Below are positions 38,222 to 47,645 of a stretch of DNA of 64,000 nt, piece by piece. Both the position numbers and the translations under genes were made by a program. The stretch's first letter is position 1, and every line of letters begins with the position of its first letter. This stretch comes from Sulfitobacter noctilucicola (lineage in GTDB: Bacteria; Pseudomonadota; Alphaproteobacteria; Rhodobacterales; Rhodobacteraceae). Location of the stretch: contig NZ_JASD01000008.1 of assembly GCF_000622385.1 (NCBI RefSeq), forward strand, positions 1,798,001 to 1,862,000, in the 5' to 3' direction. The notes under the pieces are model-generated. The model saw only the letters and a list, made by a program, of their open reading frames with translations. It was not told the DNA's origin and made no database searches.

Positions 38222-39132
38222 CAGTGACCCGCCACGCCAAGGGAGTAAAGCTCGGTCGGTTGCAACAGCAGGTCCATCGCCAGTTTACCACAGACCGCCA
38301 GCACCATCAGGGCCAGCAGGATGCGCAATTGCTCGGCCTTCATCTTGACGCCGATGCGCGTGCCGATCTGTGCGCCGATGACACCGCCAACCAACAGCAG
38401 AACCGCCAGTACAATATCGACCGTAAAGTTGGTGGTAGCGTGAAGCATCGTTGTGAATGCGGTCACGAAAATAATCTGAAACAGGGATGTCCCGACCACG
38501 ACCTTGGTGGGCATACCGAGGAGATAGATCATCGCGGGCACCATGATGAAGCCGCCACCAACACCCATGATCGCGGCCAGAATACCCACCGCCACACCAA
38601 CGATGAGCGGTGGAATGACCGAGATATAAAGCCCAGAGACGCGGAACCGCATCTTGAAGGGCAGGCCGTGGATCCAGTTGTGTTTCTTGCGCGGGGCGGG
38701 TTTGCCCTTTTTGGTATTGCGGATTGCATTGAGCGATTCAATGAACATCAGGCCGCCGATCACGCCCAGAAAGACCACATAACAAAGCTTGACCAGCAGA
38801 TCGACCTGACCCTGCGCCTTGAGGTAGTTGAACACCAGCACGCCCAAGGCGGCACCGATCAAGCCCCCTATCAGCAGGACGGTGCCCATCCTGAGATCCA
38901 CCGTCTTTCGTTTGAAATGGGCAAGGACGCCTGAGAATGAAGACGCGACGATCTGGTTCGCTTCGGTTGCCACGGCCACGGCGGGCGGGATACCGATAAA
39001 GAACAAGAGAGGTGTCATCAGGAAGCCGCCGCCGACCCCGAACATCCCGGACAATATGCCAACCAACCCACCCAGCCCCAAAAGAAGGAAGGCGTTAACC
39101 GATACTTCGGCGATAGGAAGGTATATCTGCAT
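38221..39132 (-). CDS. sulfite exporter TauE/SafE family permease
   Basis: A 303-residue membrane protein with eight or nine helices. LLGLGGLVGILSGMFGVGGGFLMTPLL (about 17-43) and GILAAIMGVGGGFIMVPAMIYLLG near residue 172 are the duplicated Gly-rich signatures of the family. Between the halves is a basic cytoplasmic loop (NTKKGKPAPRKKHN). It is the first gene of a two-gene operon with the TIGR02186 gene. The substrate is probably an organosulfonate-derived or other small anion; not determined. Confidence 0.88.
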   Translation of the reverse strand: MQIYLPIAEVSVNAFLLLGLGGLVGILSGMFGVGGGFLMTPLLFFIGIPPAVAVATEANQIVASSFSGVLAHFKRKTVDLRMGTVLLIGGLIGAALGVLVFNYLKAQGQVDLLVKLCYVVFLGVIGGLMFIESLNAIRNTKKGKPAPRKKHNWIHGLPFKMRFRVSGLYISVIPPLIVGVAVGILAAIMGVGGGFIMVPAMIYLLGMPTKVVVGTSLFQIIFVTAFTTMLHATTNFTVDIVLAVLLLVGGVIGAQIGTRIGVKMKAEQLRILLALMVLAVCGKLAMDLLLQPTELYSLGVAGH

Positions 39133-39222
39133 GTGTTCCCTTAGCGCGGCTCAGGTTTTGAATCAACGTCCTGTGCCGCTTTGCAGCATGCAGGACTGAC
39201 ACAGCGCGGTAAACTGGTCTTA

Positions 39223-40191
39223 TTAACGTTCCTTCACATATGGCTCGCCACCGGCGCGGGGCGGGATGGCCTTGCCTACAAATCCGGCAAGGATAATCAC
39301 TGTCATCAAATAGGGCAGCGCGCCCAGCAACTGGCCCTGAACCTTCATGCCAATCACCGCTTCGATCACGTCAGGGCGGGTTTCAAGCGCGCCGAACAGA
39401 CCAAAGAGCAGGGTGGCCCACAGCGCGTGCCATGGTCTCCATTTGGCAAAAATCAGTGCCGCAAGTGCAATGAAGCCACGACCGGCGGACATGTCTTTTA
39501 CAAAACCGGCCTGAAGCGCGGTGCTGAGATACGCGCCGGCAATCCCGCACAGGATGCCGCAGATGCCCACCGCCGCATAACGTAGACCAACGACCGAAAT
39601 GCCGGCAGTATCTACAGATGCGGGGTTTTCACCGACCGCACGCAGGCGCAGGCCAAAGCGGGTACGATACAAGATCCACCAGCTGAGAGGTACGGCAGCA
39701 AGCGCCATATAGACCAGTATCGAGTGCCCTGAGATCAGTTCGGCGTAAAGCGGGCCAATGAAAGGCACGTCGGCGATCGCCTCTGCGCCGGGCAGGGTGA
39801 TCCCTTCAAAGCGGGCACCCCCCATCAGCGACGGCGTGCGCCCGCCTTGTTTGAACCAGCCTTGCGCGATTAGAACGGTCATACCGGCCGCAAGGAAGTT
39901 GATCGCCACACCCGAGATCAGCTGGTTGCCGCGAAACGTGATAGAGGCGAGGCCGTGCAAGGCAGAGAGCGCCAGTGACGCGCCGATACCTGCAAGAAGA
40001 CCCAGCCAGACAGAGCCGCTGAGCGCTGCGATGGCTGCGGAAAAGAACGCGGCGGCCAGCATCTTGCCCTCAAGCCCGATGTCAAAAATACCCGCACGTT
40101 CGCTGAACAGACCGGCAAGACATGCCAGCAGTAACGGCGTGGCAAGGCGCACGGTAGAATCGAGAAGTTGGATGAGCGTGAGATAATCCAT
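39223..40191 (-). CDS. ABC transporter permease, BMP/nucleoside type
   Basis: A 322-residue inner-membrane permease with about eight to nine helices, of the branched-chain/monosaccharide (BPD2) type: LFSERAGIFDIGLEGKMLAAAFF near residue 28 and GLRLRAVGENPASVDTAGI near 185. The sequence is closest in style to YufQ/NupQ nucleoside permeases. It is the last gene of a four-gene set, substrate-binding protein-ATPase-permease-permease, and overlaps the preceding permease by one base. Confidence 0.9.
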   Translation of the reverse strand: MDYLTLIQLLDSTVRLATPLLLACLAGLFSERAGIFDIGLEGKMLAAAFFSAAIAALSGSVWLGLLAGIGASLALSALHGLASITFRGNQLISGVAINFLAAGMTVLIAQGWFKQGGRTPSLMGGARFEGITLPGAEAIADVPFIGPLYAELISGHSILVYMALAAVPLSWWILYRTRFGLRLRAVGENPASVDTAGISVVGLRYAAVGICGILCGIAGAYLSTALQAGFVKDMSAGRGFIALAALIFAKWRPWHALWATLLFGLFGALETRPDVIEAVIGMKVQGQLLGALPYLMTVIILAGFVGKAIPPRAGGEPYVKER

Positions 40192-41321
40192 TATTCAGCA
40201 GGCTCCACCGGCTTGCGCTCAGGCTTTGGGGCACGCGCACGGCGCACAGCCAGAAACATTTTCTCAAGCGGCATGCGCACCATATTGTCGAGCGCACCCG
40301 TGAACAGAATGACCAAGGCTTGAATGACCACTATGAGCTCGCGGGGGATAGATGTCCAAAGCGCCAGTTCAGCGCCGCCTTGATACAAAAATCCGAACAG
40401 GATTGCCGCGATAAAGACACCCAAGGGGTGTGACCGGCCCATCAGTGCAACAGCGATACCGATGAAACCGGCACCTTCGGTAGAGTTCAGAACCAGCCGC
40501 TCCGCCTCTCCCATTACGTTGTTGATGGCCATCATGCCCGCCAATGCACCCGAGATGATCATGGCGACCATGGTGATCTTGACCGGAGAGATGCCAGCGT
40601 ATTTTGCCGCTGATTCCGAATGACCATAGGCGCGGATTTCATAGCCCAGACGGGTGCGCCAAATCAGCACCCAAAGCCCGACACAGGCAGCAGCCGCGAC
40701 CAGAAGGGATACGTTTGCAGGTGCCGCTTTGGAAAATTCGATGCCAAGCGGGGCCAACAGATCGTGCAACGTCGGTAGTTGCGTCGCTTCGGGGAAGCGG
40801 GCTGTGGCCGGATCCATCTGGCCCTTGGGGCGCAGAAGGTTAACCAGAACGTAATTCAGCAAAGCCGCGGCAATAAAGTTGAACATGATCGTGGTGATAA
40901 CGATATGGCTGCCGCGTTTGGCTTGTAACCACGCAGGTATCGCGGCCCAGATTGCACCAAACAGGGCGGCCATCGCAGTGGCACCAACCAGCGCAAGCGA
41001 CCAATGGGGCCAGGGTATGTAGAGGCAGGCGAGGGCAACACCCAATCCACCCAGCATTGCCTGTCCTTCACCGCCGATGTTGAACAGCCGCGCGTGAAAG
41101 GCAATCGCGACAGCCAGTCCGGTGAACATGAAGTTCGTGGCGTAATAGAGCGTATATCCCCAGCCGTAAGTCGACCCCAGCGCACCGGTGATCATCAGCT
41201 TGACCGCAGCGATAGGGTCTTCGCCGATGGCAAGAATGACGAGGGCGGAAATGATCGCAGCGAGCAACAGGGAGATGAGTGGCACGAGGATCACCTCGGC
41301 CCACTTGGGCATTACATCCAT
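40191..41321 (-). CDS. ABC transporter permease, BMP/nucleoside type
   Basis: A 376-residue permease with about nine helices. MFTGLAVAIAFHARLFNIGGEGQAMLGGLG near residue 67, and TRLGYEIRAYGHSESAAKYAGISPVK near residue 228 (cytoplasmic coupling segment for the ATPase), identify it as the YufP/NupP-type partner of the following permease. The charged C-terminus ends PKPERKPVEPAE. It overlaps the next gene by one base and begins 1 bp after the ATPase gene. Confidence 0.9.
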   Translation of the reverse strand: MDVMPKWAEVILVPLISLLLAAIISALVILAIGEDPIAAVKLMITGALGSTYGWGYTLYYATNFMFTGLAVAIAFHARLFNIGGEGQAMLGGLGVALACLYIPWPHWSLALVGATAMAALFGAIWAAIPAWLQAKRGSHIVITTIMFNFIAAALLNYVLVNLLRPKGQMDPATARFPEATQLPTLHDLLAPLGIEFSKAAPANVSLLVAAAACVGLWVLIWRTRLGYEIRAYGHSESAAKYAGISPVKITMVAMIISGALAGMMAINNVMGEAERLVLNSTEGAGFIGIAVALMGRSHPLGVFIAAILFGFLYQGGAELALWTSIPRELIVVIQALVILFTGALDNMVRMPLEKMFLAVRRARAPKPERKPVEPAE

Positions 41322-41322
41322 T

Positions 41323-42960
41323 TCACACCTCCTTGTGCGGGTCGCCGCCGGCGTGCGCCAGGTTGGCTTCGACCTCGGCCACTGAATGGGGCGCGTTTGT
41401 ATCGGTGATACCGGCCATCAGAAGACCCAGTTCTTTTTCGTCCGTGTCTTCCGGCAGGCGTTCACCCATTACACGACCGTCAAACATGACTGCAATCCGG
41501 TCGCTCAGCGCCAGGATTTCTTCCAGCTCGACCGAGACCAGAAGGATGGCCTTGCCCTGATCGCGCAAAGCAACGATCTGCTGGTGAATAAACTCAATTG
41601 CGCCAATATCAACGCCGCGCGTTGGCTGCCCTACAAGCAACAGGTCGGGGTTGCGTTCAATCTCGCGGGCCAGAACGATCTTTTGCTGGTTACCGCCAGA
41701 AAAGTTCTTGGCGGCCAGCTTGGGATTTGGTGGGCGCACGTCAAAGCGCTCCATCTTTTCTGCCGTATCATTGCGGATTGCCGCGTTGTTCATGAGAACA
41801 CCGGCGCGATATTCAGGATCGTGGTGGTAGCCGAAGGCGGTGTTTTCCCAAGCCTGATAGTCCATGATCAGGCCTTCACGTTGACGGTCCTCGGGAACGT
41901 GTGCGATGCCGCGTGCACGCCGTGATTGGCCATCCGAGTGGCGACCTGTCAAATCAAGCGATTGCCCGTTGAGGCGTACTTCGCCGGTGCCGTCCGCATA
42001 ACCGCCCAGCACCTCAAGCAGCTCTGACTGGCCGTTGCCCGCAACACCGGCAATGCCCAGCACTTCGCCCGCACGCACTTGCAGATCAATCCCGCGCAAA
42101 CGCTCAACGCCTTTTTCGTCAACGACCTTTAGGTTTTTGATGTCGAGCACCACGTCCCCCGGAGTGGCGGGCTTTTTGTCGACACGCAGCAGAACCTTGC
42201 GCCCGACCATCAGCTCGGCCAGTTCCTGTGGTGATGTGTCTTGTGTCCGCACCGTTGCGGTCATTTCGCCACGGCGCATCACGCTGACCGTATCGGTGAT
42301 TTCCATGATCTCGCGCAGCTTGTGGGTGATCAGGATGATGGTTTTACCCTCGGAGCGCAGACGGCCCAGAATGCGGAACAACTGGTCCGCTTCAGCCGGT
42401 GTCAGAACGCCTGTCGGTTCGTCCAGAATGAGGATATCCGCCTGACGGTAGAGGGCCTTTAGAATCTCGACGCGCTGTTGCATGCCGACGCCAATGTCCT
42501 GCACCAAGGCGTCAGGCTCAACGTTCAGCCCGTAATCTTCGGCCAGTTCCAGCAAGGTACGCCGCGCTTTGGCCAGTGACGGTTTCAGCAACCGCCCGTC
42601 TTCGGCACCCAGAATGATGTTCTCCAGGACCGTAAAATTCTCAACCAGTTTGAAGTGCTGGAACACCATACCGATGCCCGCAGCAATCGCCGCCTGACTG
42701 TCAGGTATTTCTTTCTTTGATCCGTTGATCCAGATCTCGCCTTTGTCGGCTTTGTAGAAACCGTAAAGGATCGACATGAGTGTCGATTTGCCCGCGCCGT
42801 TCTCTCCGATGATCCCATGGATCGTACCGGGCATGACGCGGATTGAGATGTCTTTGTTGGCCTGTACGGGTCCGAAGGCCTTGGATATGCCCTTCAGCTC
42901 GATTGCTGGCACGTCAGGAGCGGCAGTTGCCTGCCGCTCCAATGTTGTTTCCTGCGTCAC
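41323..42960 (-). CDS. ABC transporter ATP-binding protein, double-domain sugar/nucleoside type
   Basis: A 545-residue protein with two ATPase domains, as in YufO/NupO and sugar importers. Domain 1 has Walker A GENGAGKS (about 54-61), signature-like VGMQQRVEILKAL and Walker B ILILDEPT. Domain 2 carries GVAGNGQSELLE in place of a normal Walker A, then FSGGNQQKIVLARE and LLLVGQPTRGVD. The degenerate second site is normal for the family. The GTG start at 42960 directly abuts the stop of the substrate-binding protein. Confidence 0.93.
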   Translation of the reverse strand: MTQETTLERQATAAPDVPAIELKGISKAFGPVQANKDISIRVMPGTIHGIIGENGAGKSTLMSILYGFYKADKGEIWINGSKKEIPDSQAAIAAGIGMVFQHFKLVENFTVLENIILGAEDGRLLKPSLAKARRTLLELAEDYGLNVEPDALVQDIGVGMQQRVEILKALYRQADILILDEPTGVLTPAEADQLFRILGRLRSEGKTIILITHKLREIMEITDTVSVMRRGEMTATVRTQDTSPQELAELMVGRKVLLRVDKKPATPGDVVLDIKNLKVVDEKGVERLRGIDLQVRAGEVLGIAGVAGNGQSELLEVLGGYADGTGEVRLNGQSLDLTGRHSDGQSRRARGIAHVPEDRQREGLIMDYQAWENTAFGYHHDPEYRAGVLMNNAAIRNDTAEKMERFDVRPPNPKLAAKNFSGGNQQKIVLAREIERNPDLLLVGQPTRGVDIGAIEFIHQQIVALRDQGKAILLVSVELEEILALSDRIAVMFDGRVMGERLPEDTDEKELGLLMAGITDTNAPHSVAEVEANLAHAGGDPHKEV

Positions 42961-43959
42961 TTAGAAGTCCAGTGCGGGGCAGCTATCGTTCGCATAGTAG
43001 CTGGTCACTTCGATTTCGCCGTCGATGATCTTCTGACGGGCCTCATCTACAGCTGCTTTCATCTCGTCTGTGATCAGCGGGCCATTGTTGTCATCCAGCG
43101 CATAGCCAACACCTTCTTCGGCCAGACCAAGAGTGAAGACACCTGTTTCAAGGTCATCACCTGCGGCCAGTGCGTCATAAACGGCAACATCAACACGCTT
43201 GAGCATGGAGGTCAGAACCTTGCCCGGGTGCAGGTGGTTCTGGTTGCTGTCCACACCAATAGAGAGTATGTTTTCGTCCGCAGCAGTTTGCAGCACACCG
43301 ACGCCTGTGCCACCGGCAGCAGCATAAACAACGTCAGCACCTTGTGAAATCTGCGCTTTTGTCAGCTCGGACCCTTTTACCGGGTCATTCCATGCGGCAG
43401 GTGTCGTACCTGTCATGTTTGCAATCACGGTCGCATCGGCATTTACAGCTTTAGCACCCTGCGCATAGCCGCAACCGAAGTGGCGGATCAGCGGGATGTC
43501 CATGCCACCGATAAAGCCGACTGTGCCGCTCTTGGAAGCCATCGCTGCAAGCATACCAACAAGGTAGGAGCCTTCATGCTCGGCAAAGCCGATCTGGCGG
43601 ATGTTCGGGTTTTCCAACCATGTCACGTCGATGGCGACAAAGTTGGTGTCGGGGTAATCAGCCGCAACGGAGGACAGCGGGTCTGCCATCGCGAAACCCA
43701 TTGTGATGATCGGGTTTGAACCTGCTTCGGCAAAACGGCGCAGGGCCTGCTCGCGCTGTGCTTCTGACTGAAGCTCGATCTCGCGGTAGTTCAGGCCGGT
43801 TTCTTCCTGCCAGCGCTGCGCACCGTTGTGAGCTGCTTCGTTGAAGGATTTGTCGAACTTGCCGCCAAGGTCAAAAATCAGAGCAGGCTCTGCCAGTGCA
43901 GCACCGGCGCTTAGCGCGACGGCGGCGGCAGCGCCCAGAAATTTTGTCATAAGGGTCAT
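42961..43959 (-). CDS. BMP-family substrate-binding protein
   Basis: A 332-residue periplasmic binding protein of the BMP/PnrA (Med) family, which bind purine nucleosides. Signal peptide MTLMTKFLGAAAAVALSAGAALA lacks a lipobox Cys, so it is likely soluble in the periplasm. FDLGGKFDKSFNEAAHNGAQRWQEE is the family N-terminal signature, and GFIGGMDIPLIRHFGCGYAQGAKAVN and VYAAAGGTGVGVLQ are ligand-side segments. GGGAG precedes the ATG at 43957-43959. Head of the transporter operon. Confidence 0.92.
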   Translation of the reverse strand: MTLMTKFLGAAAAVALSAGAALAEPALIFDLGGKFDKSFNEAAHNGAQRWQEETGLNYREIELQSEAQREQALRRFAEAGSNPIITMGFAMADPLSSVAADYPDTNFVAIDVTWLENPNIRQIGFAEHEGSYLVGMLAAMASKSGTVGFIGGMDIPLIRHFGCGYAQGAKAVNADATVIANMTGTTPAAWNDPVKGSELTKAQISQGADVVYAAAGGTGVGVLQTAADENILSIGVDSNQNHLHPGKVLTSMLKRVDVAVYDALAAGDDLETGVFTLGLAEEGVGYALDDNNGPLITDEMKAAVDEARQKIIDGEIEVTSYYANDSCPALDF

Positions 43960-44073
43960 GTGGTATCTCCCGGTTTTTCCATATTGGGGCAGAGCCAGCA
44001 GTGGCCCCTTGCCCACGATCGTCAGATCATTGCCAATTTAGGCGGGAGTAGGGGGGGAGGGTCAACCGATTCC

Positions 44074-44517
44074 TCAAGTGGGAGGGTGTAAAACACCATG
44101 ATGACCAAGGGTTAAGTCGCGTCGCATGACGATCGCGTCCGCAGGTGCCGCGTTCTTGCGCATGTAATAGCCCTTGCGGCGCCCGACTTCGGCAAACCCT
44201 TCGGCGGTATAGAGTGCATGTGCACCGGCATTGTCAGCAGCAACTTCGAGAAATGCCACGTCAGCCTGCGCCCGCGCAGCTGTTAGCCAAGCCCGCGTAA
44301 GTTTGCGTCCCAACCCGCAGCGCTGATGGTCCGGATCCACGGCAAGGGTCAGAAGCTCGCTCTCTCCGGCGACGGTACGCGCGAGGGCGAAACTGTGTTC
44401 GTCTGTCAAAAGCGAAACGTGATCTGAGTTCAGCAGAGAGGCAAACTCGTCCGATGACCAGGGGCGTTCGTGAACAAACGCCGCAGCGTGCAATGCTGCG
44501 AGTGCTTGAGGGGTCAC
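44074..44517 (-). CDS. rimI: ribosomal-protein-alanine N-acetyltransferase (GNAT)
   Basis: A 147-residue GNAT acetyltransferase. LTLAVDPDHQRCGLGRKL is motif A binding acetyl-CoA, and FLEVAADNAGAHALYTAEGFAEVGRRKGYY is motif B. This is the RimI pattern. The GTG start overlaps the tsaB stop by 3 bp (GTGA), the common tsaB-rimI arrangement. Predicted to acetylate the N-terminus of a ribosomal protein such as S18. Confidence 0.88.
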   Translation of the reverse strand: MTPQALAALHAAAFVHERPWSSDEFASLLNSDHVSLLTDEHSFALARTVAGESELLTLAVDPDHQRCGLGRKLTRAWLTAARAQADVAFLEVAADNAGAHALYTAEGFAEVGRRKGYYMRKNAAPADAIVMRRDLTLGHHGVLHPPT

Positions 44518-45203
44518 GTGAGTATCAGTGGTGCCGCGTCGCGGGCAGGGGCGGCATCCGGCGCGCGGACATAGAGCGGGGCAGGCCGCGTATCGGTGTC
44601 ATGACCGTTTTCCAGCTTCCAATGTGCGACGCGTGCCAGCTGCTCGGCAGGAGTGGAAATCTCTGCGGTATTCGCGGTGCCACCTAAAGCTCCGGCAATT
44701 TCTTCTGCGCGGTGGCCTGTTACCATCAGGTTCGTCTGCCGCAGATGGTCGGGCGGTGCTGCAGGATCAATCATTTCTGGCGCACCTGACGGGCGTCCGT
44801 AGTGGAAGCACTGAGCATAGGCCGCGCCGCGCGGCGCTTCCACGATAACGACTTCCGCCGCATGTGCGCCCAGACCGGATGTATCTCGCAACATTTCGAA
44901 TGCGGAGACAGGGACTGCCGGAATACCAAGACCCAAAGCCAGCCCGCGTGCGGCCGAGACGGAAATGCGGATACCTGTGAAGTTTCCTGGCCCGATGCCA
45001 ACCGCAAGTGCGGTCAGGTCCGTAAATGCGAGATCTGAAGCTGCCAGGACTTCCTGACACAGCACCAGAATACGCTCGGCCTGACCTTTTGCCATCGGCT
45101 CGACAACGGCCTGACGCAACGCATCCCCTTCATACACAGCAGCCGCGCAATGCGCGGCTGAAGTGTCGAAGGCCAATAAGGCGGTTTCGGAAAGGAGGCT
45201 CAC
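44514..45203 (-). CDS. tsaB: tRNA threonylcarbamoyladenosine biosynthesis protein TsaB
   Basis: A 229-residue protein of the ASKHA fold that activates TsaD for the t6A modification of ANN-decoding tRNAs. LLAFDTSAAHCAAAVYEG opens the first half, and AVGIGPGNFTGIRISVSAARGLALGL near residue 67 is the family signature. GTG start at 45201-45203 with GGAG-like upstream, 1 bp after the NifU-like gene. Located with rimI as in many proteobacteria. Confidence 0.93.
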   Translation of the reverse strand: MSLLSETALLAFDTSAAHCAAAVYEGDALRQAVVEPMAKGQAERILVLCQEVLAASDLAFTDLTALAVGIGPGNFTGIRISVSAARGLALGLGIPAVPVSAFEMLRDTSGLGAHAAEVVIVEAPRGAAYAQCFHYGRPSGAPEMIDPAAPPDHLRQTNLMVTGHRAEEIAGALGGTANTAEISTPAEQLARVAHWKLENGHDTDTRPAPLYVRAPDAAPARDAAPLILT

Positions 45204-45204
45204 G

Positions 45205-45765
45205 TCAGGCGACGGGGCGCACTTCGGTGACTTCCGGAATGTAGTGCCGCAACAGGTTCTCGATCCCCATCTTCAGCGTGAGGGTGGACGAAGGACAACC
45301 GGCGCAGGCACCCTGCATGTGCAGGTATACTACACCACGGTCGAAGCCGTGGAACGTAATGTCACCACCATCCTGAGCAACAGCGGGGCGGACACGGCTG
45401 TCGAGCAGTTCTTTGATCTGGCCTACAATCTCTCCATCTTCGCCGTCGTGATCCGCATGACCCGAAGACGCCTGATGATCGGCACCCATCACCGGCGCAC
45501 CGGACTGGTAATGCTCCATGATCGCGCCAAGAAGCGAGGGTTTGATATGGTCCCACTCGATCGCGTCATCTTTGGTAACGGTCACAAAATCCGTGCCAAA
45601 GAACACGCCTGTCACACCATTGACCCCAAATAGACGCTGGGCAAGGGGCGAGCCGCCCGCAGCGTCAGGTGTCGGGAAATCCGCTGTACCCATCTCCAGC
45701 ACGGACTGGCCGGGCAGGAACTTGAGCGTTGCGGGGTTCGGCGTGGATTCTGTCTGGATAAACAT
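45205..45765 (-). CDS. NifU-like iron-sulfur scaffold protein
   Basis: A 186-residue protein of the Nfu type. The N-terminal Nfu_N domain begins MFIQTESTPNPATLKFLPG. The C-terminal NifU-like domain has the cluster-binding motif GACAGCPSSTLTLKMGIENLL (CxxC, near residues 152-172). It delivers Fe-S clusters to target enzymes, for example sdhB-type or lipoate-synthase clusters. Same strand and direction as tsaB-rimI. Confidence 0.93.
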   Translation of the reverse strand: MFIQTESTPNPATLKFLPGQSVLEMGTADFPTPDAAGGSPLAQRLFGVNGVTGVFFGTDFVTVTKDDAIEWDHIKPSLLGAIMEHYQSGAPVMGADHQASSGHADHDGEDGEIVGQIKELLDSRVRPAVAQDGGDITFHGFDRGVVYLHMQGACAGCPSSTLTLKMGIENLLRHYIPEVTEVRPVA

Positions 45766-45898
45766 GTGGCGGCATCCTTTGTCTGCTTACGACTGATATG
45801 CGGGTCAGCGGCCCGTGATTCAAGTCCTTGGAACCATTCTAAACGGCGTGTCTCTTCCCGTCCAGCGGCCAGACGCGGCCACTGGGTGTATCACCGGT

Positions 45899-46357
45899 TC
45901 AGGTTATCGCCTCAAGCCGTTCCTTGCTGAGGTTGCCGGGCACAATGGTGATCGGGATCGGCAACGTACCGGCAGAGCGGGACATTTGCGTGACCAGCGG
46001 GCCGGGCCCTTTCTTCTTGTCTGACGATGCGCCCAGAACAAGCACACCAATGTCAGGATCATCCGCGATCTGCGCAATGATCTCGTCCGAGGGTTCGCCC
46101 TCACGGATTACCAGTTCAGGATCGACACCTTGCTTGTCGCGCATCCATTTTGCGAAGACTTCAAAGTGCACTTCGATACGTTCGCGGGCTTCTTCGCGCA
46201 TAATATCGCCAACGCCGATCCAGTGATTGAATTCATCCGGCGGGATCACGGACAGAACGGCGACGCCGCCGCCGGTATGGTTTGCCCTCAGTGCTGCAAA
46301 CCGCATGGCATTGAGACATTCGGTGCTGTCATCGAGCACGACAAGGAACTTGCGCAT
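45899..46357 (-). CDS. universal stress protein
   Basis: A 152-residue UspA-fold protein: KFLVVLDDSTECLNAMRFAALRA at the N-terminus and LVLGASSDKKKGPGPLVTQM near residue 107, a variant of the G-x2-G-x9-G-S/T nucleotide loop. A small cytoplasmic stress protein, probably monocistronic. A large hairpin (46384-46434) lies just before the start. Confidence 0.88.
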   Translation of the reverse strand: MRKFLVVLDDSTECLNAMRFAALRANHTGGGVAVLSVIPPDEFNHWIGVGDIMREEARERIEVHFEVFAKWMRDKQGVDPELVIREGEPSDEIIAQIADDPDIGVLVLGASSDKKKGPGPLVTQMSRSAGTLPIPITIVPGNLSKERLEAIT

Positions 46358-46383
46358 CTTTGGTCTCCTTCGCGGGGATCATG

Positions 46384-46434
46384 ACCCCAGAACCGAAGGC
46401 ACGCAATCCCATTCTGATTGCGTTTCGGTGGGGT
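46384..46434. other. bipartite hairpin between ilvE and usp
   Basis: CGCAATC (46402-46408) pairs with 46416-46422. ACCGAA (46392-46397) pairs with 46424-46429, and ACCCC (46384-46388) with 46430-46434, giving an extended three-segment stem. It lies between the ilvE stop and the usp start, all on the minus strand, and could terminate ilvE or form part of the usp leader. There is no T-run. Confidence 0.5.
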
Positions 46435-46522
46435 GAGCTACTGCTCTGTGAAAAGCTAATGCCTGTGCTGCCTATGGGGCGCCCGGGAACATCGCGAACC
46501 CTAGTGGTCACGTAATTAGGTG

Positions 46523-47401
46523 TCAGCTTCCTGAACTTGCGGCCCAGTCCCAATACATTTCGCGCACGCGGCGGGTGACAGGGTTGGCGTTTGCCCCGAC
46601 TTCGTAGGTCGTGTCATCAAATGCCGCTACGGGTGTGACTTTCATCATGTTGCCCGACAAGAACACTTCGTCCGCTTCGTGGAAGTCTTGAAATGACAGC
46701 ACGGATTCGTGCACTTTGATGCCCTCGGCCGCCATGTTGATCATGTGACGCTCGCGGGTGATGCCTGCCAGAAATGTGCCATTTGGAACGGGGGTAAAAA
46801 CTTCGCCGTCCTTGACCATGAACACGTTGGCTGAAGCGCTCTCTGCGACATTGCCAAGCGCATCTGCCACCAAGGCATTGCCGAAACCTTTGGACCGCGC
46901 CTCAACCATCATGCGGGCGTTGTTGGGGTAAAGACAGCCAGCCTTGGCGTTTACCACAGCATCTTCCAGCACAGGGCGACGGAACCGCGTGCGCGTCAGG
47001 GTCGTGGCGGCTTCGGGTGGTGCCATGGGGATTTCTTCGAGCGAGATGGCAAAGCCAGTGGCCCCTGCGCGTGGCACAATGCCCAGATCATCGCCCGCAA
47101 GCGCCCAGTACATAGGCCGGATATAAACCGGCTGATTTTTGTTGTAGCTTTTCAGTCCTTCGCGGACTGTCTCGACCATCTCTTCGGTGCTGACGGTCGG
47201 CGTAATCATCAACGCTTCGGCAGAACGGTTGATCCGTGCGCAGTGCTTTTCCAGATCTGGGGACAGGCCGTCAAACAGGCGTGCGCCGTCAAAAACAGTC
47301 GTGCCGAGCCACGCTCCATGATCGGCCGCGTTCATCACCATGCGGTCACCGTCGTGCCATGTGCCGTCAAAGAAAGTCTTGATGTTGGTGCCAGTGGCCA
47401 T
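46523..47401 (-). CDS. ilvE: branched-chain amino acid aminotransferase
   Basis: A 292-residue class IV (fold type IV) PLP aminotransferase. YIRPMYWALAG near residue 90, GCLYPNNARMMVEARSKGFGNAL (the region of the PLP-binding Lys and Glu), and NVFMVKDGEVFTPVPNGTFLAGITRE (about 190-215). It catalyses the last step of valine, leucine and isoleucine synthesis. D-amino acid aminotransferase is an alternative from the same fold. Single gene with the 77-aa gene upstream. Confidence 0.88.
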   Translation of the reverse strand: MATGTNIKTFFDGTWHDGDRMVMNAADHGAWLGTTVFDGARLFDGLSPDLEKHCARINRSAEALMITPTVSTEEMVETVREGLKSYNKNQPVYIRPMYWALAGDDLGIVPRAGATGFAISLEEIPMAPPEAATTLTRTRFRRPVLEDAVVNAKAGCLYPNNARMMVEARSKGFGNALVADALGNVAESASANVFMVKDGEVFTPVPNGTFLAGITRERHMINMAAEGIKVHESVLSFQDFHEADEVFLSGNMMKVTPVAAFDDTTYEVGANANPVTRRVREMYWDWAASSGS

Positions 47402-47411
47402 GGACGTGTCC

Positions 47412-47645
47412 TTATTCCGTTGGGCTGCGGTATATGCCTTCGGGCAGGTTGAGCGCGGCCGTCAGATCGCGCAACTGCTCCGGCGACAGGGTGATCTTCG
47501 ACACACTGTCAGTCCGCGGGTCCCACTGCTCAAAGGTGATTTCAGTGTCGAATGCGTGAACCGTGATGTCTTCGCGAAGCGGGGTTTGCCCCTCATCGAC
47601 AAGCGTGATCACGGAGGCGTCGAATTCGTGCTCAATGGTAAACAT
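47412..47645 (-). CDS. small acidic protein of unknown function
   Basis: A 77-residue soluble protein, MFTIEHEFDASVITLVDEGQTPLREDITVHAFDTEITFEQWD onwards. It has alternating hydrophobic strands and a C-terminal LSPEQLRDLTAALNLPEGIY helix. The short ATG start at 47643-47645 is preferred over the long frame that overlaps the M48 gene. It ends 10 bp before ilvE, so it is probably cotranscribed. No family recognised. Confidence 0.65.
   Translation of the reverse strand: MFTIEHEFDASVITLVDEGQTPLREDITVHAFDTEITFEQWDPRTDSVSKITLSPEQLRDLTAALNLPEGIYRSPTE

Noticed and set aside
47604..47613. CGTGATCACG, one base per end away from the suc/sdh operator
   Set aside because: A single copy inside a small coding gene, without a partner 21 bp away and not near a promoter.
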